Under the pieces are notes generated by a model, which was not told where the DNA came from, made no database searches, and saw only the letters and a program-made list of their open reading frames with translations. Below, piece by piece: positions 7,011 through 8,270 of a stretch of DNA of 8,270 nucleotides. Position 1 is the first letter of the stretch. Each line of letters begins with the position of its first letter. The position numbers and the translations under genes are program-made. The DNA is from Planctomycetota bacterium (GTDB lineage Bacteria > Planctomycetota > Phycisphaerae > WQYP01 > JAJZKY01), in contig JAJZKY010000172.1 in the NCBI GenBank assembly GCA_021803885.1, positions 1 through 8,270 of the forward strand, in the 5' to 3' direction.

Positions 7011-7442
7011 CTAGTTCCGGTTACGTCCGCTCGACGGCTCGTTCTTTTTACGATACTCCCGGATCTGGGACTCCAACTCATCCAGGTCCTTTTCCCTGAC
7101 GGTTGCCGCCTCCAGCAAGTTGAGGAACAGCCCGGTTGCGGAGCCGCCAAAGTTCCGCGAGAGTAACGCCTGTACGGATTGCTGGTCGATTGTCTTGCGT
7201 GAGATTAGAGGTTTAAAGACGAAGACCCGTCCCCGACTTTCGTGCGCGATGAACCCCTTCTGCTCCATGATGCGCAGCAACGTCTGGGTGGTCTTGTAAT
7301 TGGGCCGATCCCGCGGGACGTGCGCATTGACGACATCCTCAACCGTGGCTTCGCCGCCTTCCCAAAGGATCTGCAGCAACCTAAGCTCGCTTGCGGTCGG
7401 GAGTTGTCTTTCCCGTGATTCTTTCAATCGTTTCCCTGGCAT
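7011..7442 (-). CDS. BlaI/MecI/CopY-family transcriptional repressor
   Basis: This 143-aa cytoplasmic repressor has an N-terminal winged helix (about 14-80). ASELRLLQILWEGGEATVEDV gives helices 1-2, the NYKTTQTLLRIMEQKGFI recognition region lies at 48-65, and ESRGRVFVFKPL forms the wing. A C-terminal dimerisation region follows (about 83-132) with a charged tail. The Asn-Phe bond cut in S. aureus BlaI/MecI appears to align with Asn108-Leu109 here; this alignment is from memory. The ATG at 7442 is preferred: GGAAGG lies ten bases upstream, and the protein then begins like its family. The in-frame ATG at 7496 has no SD and adds 18 unusual residues. The gene leads an operon with the M56 protease. 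Autoregulation is likely through the dyad at 7547-7568. Confidence 0.93.
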   Translation of the reverse strand: MPGKRLKESRERQLPTASELRLLQILWEGGEATVEDVVNAHVPRDRPNYKTTQTLLRIMEQKGFIAHESRGRVFVFKPLISRKTIDQQSVQALLSRNFGGSATGLFLNLLEAATVREKDLDELESQIREYRKKNEPSSGRNRN

Positions 7443-7534
7443 CTGCCTCACACCTTCCGGCGTCTGTATCAAATTGTAATGAGCGCAGTCTCTCATGAAA
7501 AGAGGGACGGAGTCTTAAGTGTTTTCAGGTGTTC

Positions 7535-7563
7535 ATTTGACTTGCTATGTCTTAATACGTTAA
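7535..7563 (-). promoter_or_regulatory. candidate promoter of the blaI-blaR operon
   Basis: On the minus strand TTAACG (7563-7558) and TCAAAT (7540-7535) are 17 bp apart. Each matches its sigma-70 consensus hexamer at four of six positions. The -35 lies inside the operator dyad, so bound repressor would exclude RNA polymerase. Transcription would begin near 7528, leaving a leader of about 85 nt before the ATG at 7442. Confidence 0.4.
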
Positions 7564-7568
7564 GACAT
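7547..7568. promoter_or_regulatory. BlaI-type operator, perfect 9-bp dyad
   Basis: ATGTCTTAA (7547-7555) and TTAAGACAT (7560-7568) form a perfect inverted repeat around a 4-bp spacer TACG. It sits about 105 bp before the repressor start codon and overlaps the best promoter candidate. BlaI-family dimers bind dyads of this size in their own promoters. A third copy of the half-site core GTCTTAA is at 7512-7518, close to the predicted transcript start. That the neighbouring repressor is what binds here is inference from position and symmetry. Confidence 0.7.
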
Positions 7569-7879
7569 TAGATGGCGCGCCGCACTTTGGAAAGAATCGG
7601 ATGCGGCCAAACAGACTGCAGTAACAGCCGAACATGCGCGAAGAACGACAACTCGCTCCGCAAACCCTTGTATACGGAAAGGCCGCCAGATACGAGTATA
7701 CGGAGTGCGGCAGAAGATTCGCGATATCGCTGTTCCATGGAGCCGTTCCGCCGGGATTTCCCGCCTACAAATATTCAGGATGCCTTCATACGCCACGTCT
7801 GTAAAAAGAAGACGTGCCGAGATCGGGACAATATTTTTCCGCGCAGTTCCCGCGGACTGCTTTGGGTTTGGAGTTTCTC
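7569..7879. other. gene-poor stretch right of the blaI operator
   Basis: I see no convincing gene in these 311 bases. The longest plus-strand frame (from 7572) has an Arg/Cys-rich product that does not look like a real protein. The stretch contains a 9-bp direct repeat GTATACGGA (7670-7678 and 7696-7704), 26 bp apart start to start. It also holds a 7-bp inverted repeat, CACGTCT (7794-7800) with AGACGTG (7810-7816), around a 9-nt loop. Neither has a T-run that would make it a standard terminator. Confidence 0.4.
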
Positions 7880-7987
7880 ATGGTTGACGATGGCGATATT
7901 CCGGTGTCGTACCTTTTCTACACCGTTGCAATGGTTGCCTTGCTTGGGCTTCTTCTGATCGGTGGATTTTTTCTATGTGCCCGCTAA
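7880..7987 (+). CDS. predicted 35-aa single-pass membrane peptide
   Basis: This small ORF starts with ATG at 7880, with GGAG (7870-7873) six bases upstream, and ends in TAA at 7985-7987. The product begins with an acidic MVDDGDIPVS. It continues as one hydrophobic helix (about residues 11-33, including VAMVALLGLLLIGGFF) and ends Cys-Ala-Arg. This is a typical layout for a small membrane protein with the N-terminus outside or in the periplasm and a short basic cytoplasmic end. I recognise no family. It lies downstream of the BlaI operator and just before a second operator-like site and an aminotransferase gene. The good SD and the clean amphipathic-to-hydrophobic pattern support it. Its shortness means chance remains possible, as does a leftover of a decayed gene. 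Confidence 0.45.
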   Translation: MVDDGDIPVSYLFYTVAMVALLGLLLIGGFFLCAR

Positions 7988-8002
7988 TGTTGAAGATTTT
8001 CT

Positions 8003-8021
8003 ATGTCTTAAATACTTACGA
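8003..8021. promoter_or_regulatory. second, degenerate BlaI-type operator
   Basis: The 11-mer CTATGTCTTAA of the main operator recurs exactly at 8001-8011. The dyad around it (8006-8021) keeps six of eight base pairs with the same centre-to-arm spacing as the main site. It lies about 95-110 bp before the aminotransferase start, a natural place for a repressor site. No well-spaced -35/-10 pair stands out around it. Confidence 0.4.
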
Positions 8022-8049
8022 TTCCCCTCGGCGCCATTTTGAGAGACGA

Positions 8050-8112
8050 ATGAAAACCTTGATGAAGCTTTCTGGCAACACTCAATGGATACACGCTAGA
8101 AGGGGTGACTGA
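8050..8112 (+). CDS. possible 20-codon leader ORF before the aminotransferase
   Basis: An ATG at 8050, with GAGAG four bases upstream, opens a 20-codon frame (MKTLMKLSGNTQWIHARRGD) that ends in TGA at 8110-8112, two bases before the GTG start of the next gene. Its end overlaps the next gene's Shine-Dalgarno region. It could couple translation or act as a leader peptide. It shows no attenuator-like run of one amino acid, and chance is a fair alternative. Confidence 0.2.
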   Translation: MKTLMKLSGNTQWIHARRGD

Positions 8113-8114
8113 TC

Positions 8115-8270
8115 GTGCCACATTCGGGACTCTCTGGCATTCACCTTGACCCGGTTGAGTTGAATGGCCAGCGGCTATACAGCCAACGCGTCAATCCGAT
8201 CTGGGTCAAACTGCTCGATGTGCTTGGCATGAACGTCCGCTACACGCGTTCCAGCGGCGCTGAGCTGTAT
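8115..8270 (+). CDS. probable class III aminotransferase, N-terminal part (runs off window)
   Basis: The frame opens with GTG at 8115, preceded nine bases upstream by AAGGGG, and stays open for 52 codons to the end of the window. An in-frame TGA at 8106-8108 excludes a start much further upstream. The visible part, with LYSQRVNPIWVKLLDVLGMNV and then RYTRSSGAELY, resembles the start of PLP-dependent class III (ornithine/acetylornithine-type) aminotransferases. In these a hydrophobic segment leads into a G-AEL(F/Y)-DG-R-LDF motif, but only its first part is in view here. The PLP lysine and the rest of the catalytic domain lie outside the window, so the substrate cannot be named. The BlaI-like site upstream suggests regulation by the neighbouring repressor. 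Confidence 0.6.
   Translation, partial: MPHSGLSGIHLDPVELNGQRLYSQRVNPIWVKLLDVLGMNVRYTRSSGAELY

Noticed and set aside
7670..7704. Two copies of GTATACGGA as a CRISPR or iteron array
   Set aside because: There are only two short copies, with no further unit or array structure.
7572..7958. 128-codon plus-strand ORF right of the blaI operator
   Set aside because: The product is Arg/Cys-rich and patternless, no SD precedes the start, and the 35-codon membrane ORF in another frame is more credible.

Overview
The window looks like a chromosomal segment of a GC-rich, SD-using bacterium, most likely an Acidobacteriota member. That assignment is inference. It rests on the style of the SLBB-rich export protein, the Gly-rich Wzz protein and a BlaI/M56 pair without a beta-lactamase, not on any marker gene.

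Left part (1-4543): a minus-strand exopolysaccharide export operon. A large SLBB-domain outer-membrane export protein (Wza-like) is followed after 8 nt by a Wzz/GumC-type chain-length protein without a kinase domain. A doubtful 85-aa ORF follows, overlapping the wzz stop. Upstream of the operon lies a gene-free stretch of about 300 nt with several inverted repeats. Two of these could form mutually exclusive hairpins in the operon leader.

Middle (4544-5400): a plus-strand scar. A family 2 glycosyltransferase, divergent from the export operon, carries a one-base frameshift. It then breaks off into the C-terminal remnant of an IS66-type transposase, which itself has an internal out-of-frame deletion. 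A plausible IS66 right end closes the remnant near 5400. The glycosyltransferase was probably part of the same polysaccharide locus and is now dead.

Right part (5499-7570): a minus-strand regulatory pair, a BlaI-family winged-helix repressor followed by an M56 (BlaR1/MecR1-like) membrane metalloprotease with an intact HELQH site but no penicillin-binding sensor domain. In front of blaI is a perfect 9-bp inverted repeat, the probable autoregulatory operator, overlapping the best candidate promoter.

Right edge (7571-8270): a gene-poor stretch, then a 35-codon ORF for a single-pass membrane peptide with a good ribosome binding site. Next come a second, degenerate copy of the BlaI operator, a possible 20-codon leader ORF, and the first 52 codons of a probable class III aminotransferase that runs off the window. 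The second operator suggests that the aminotransferase is under BlaI/BlaR control. No wholly new system is evident. The most original observations are the repeated operator, the small membrane ORF and the leader hairpins.
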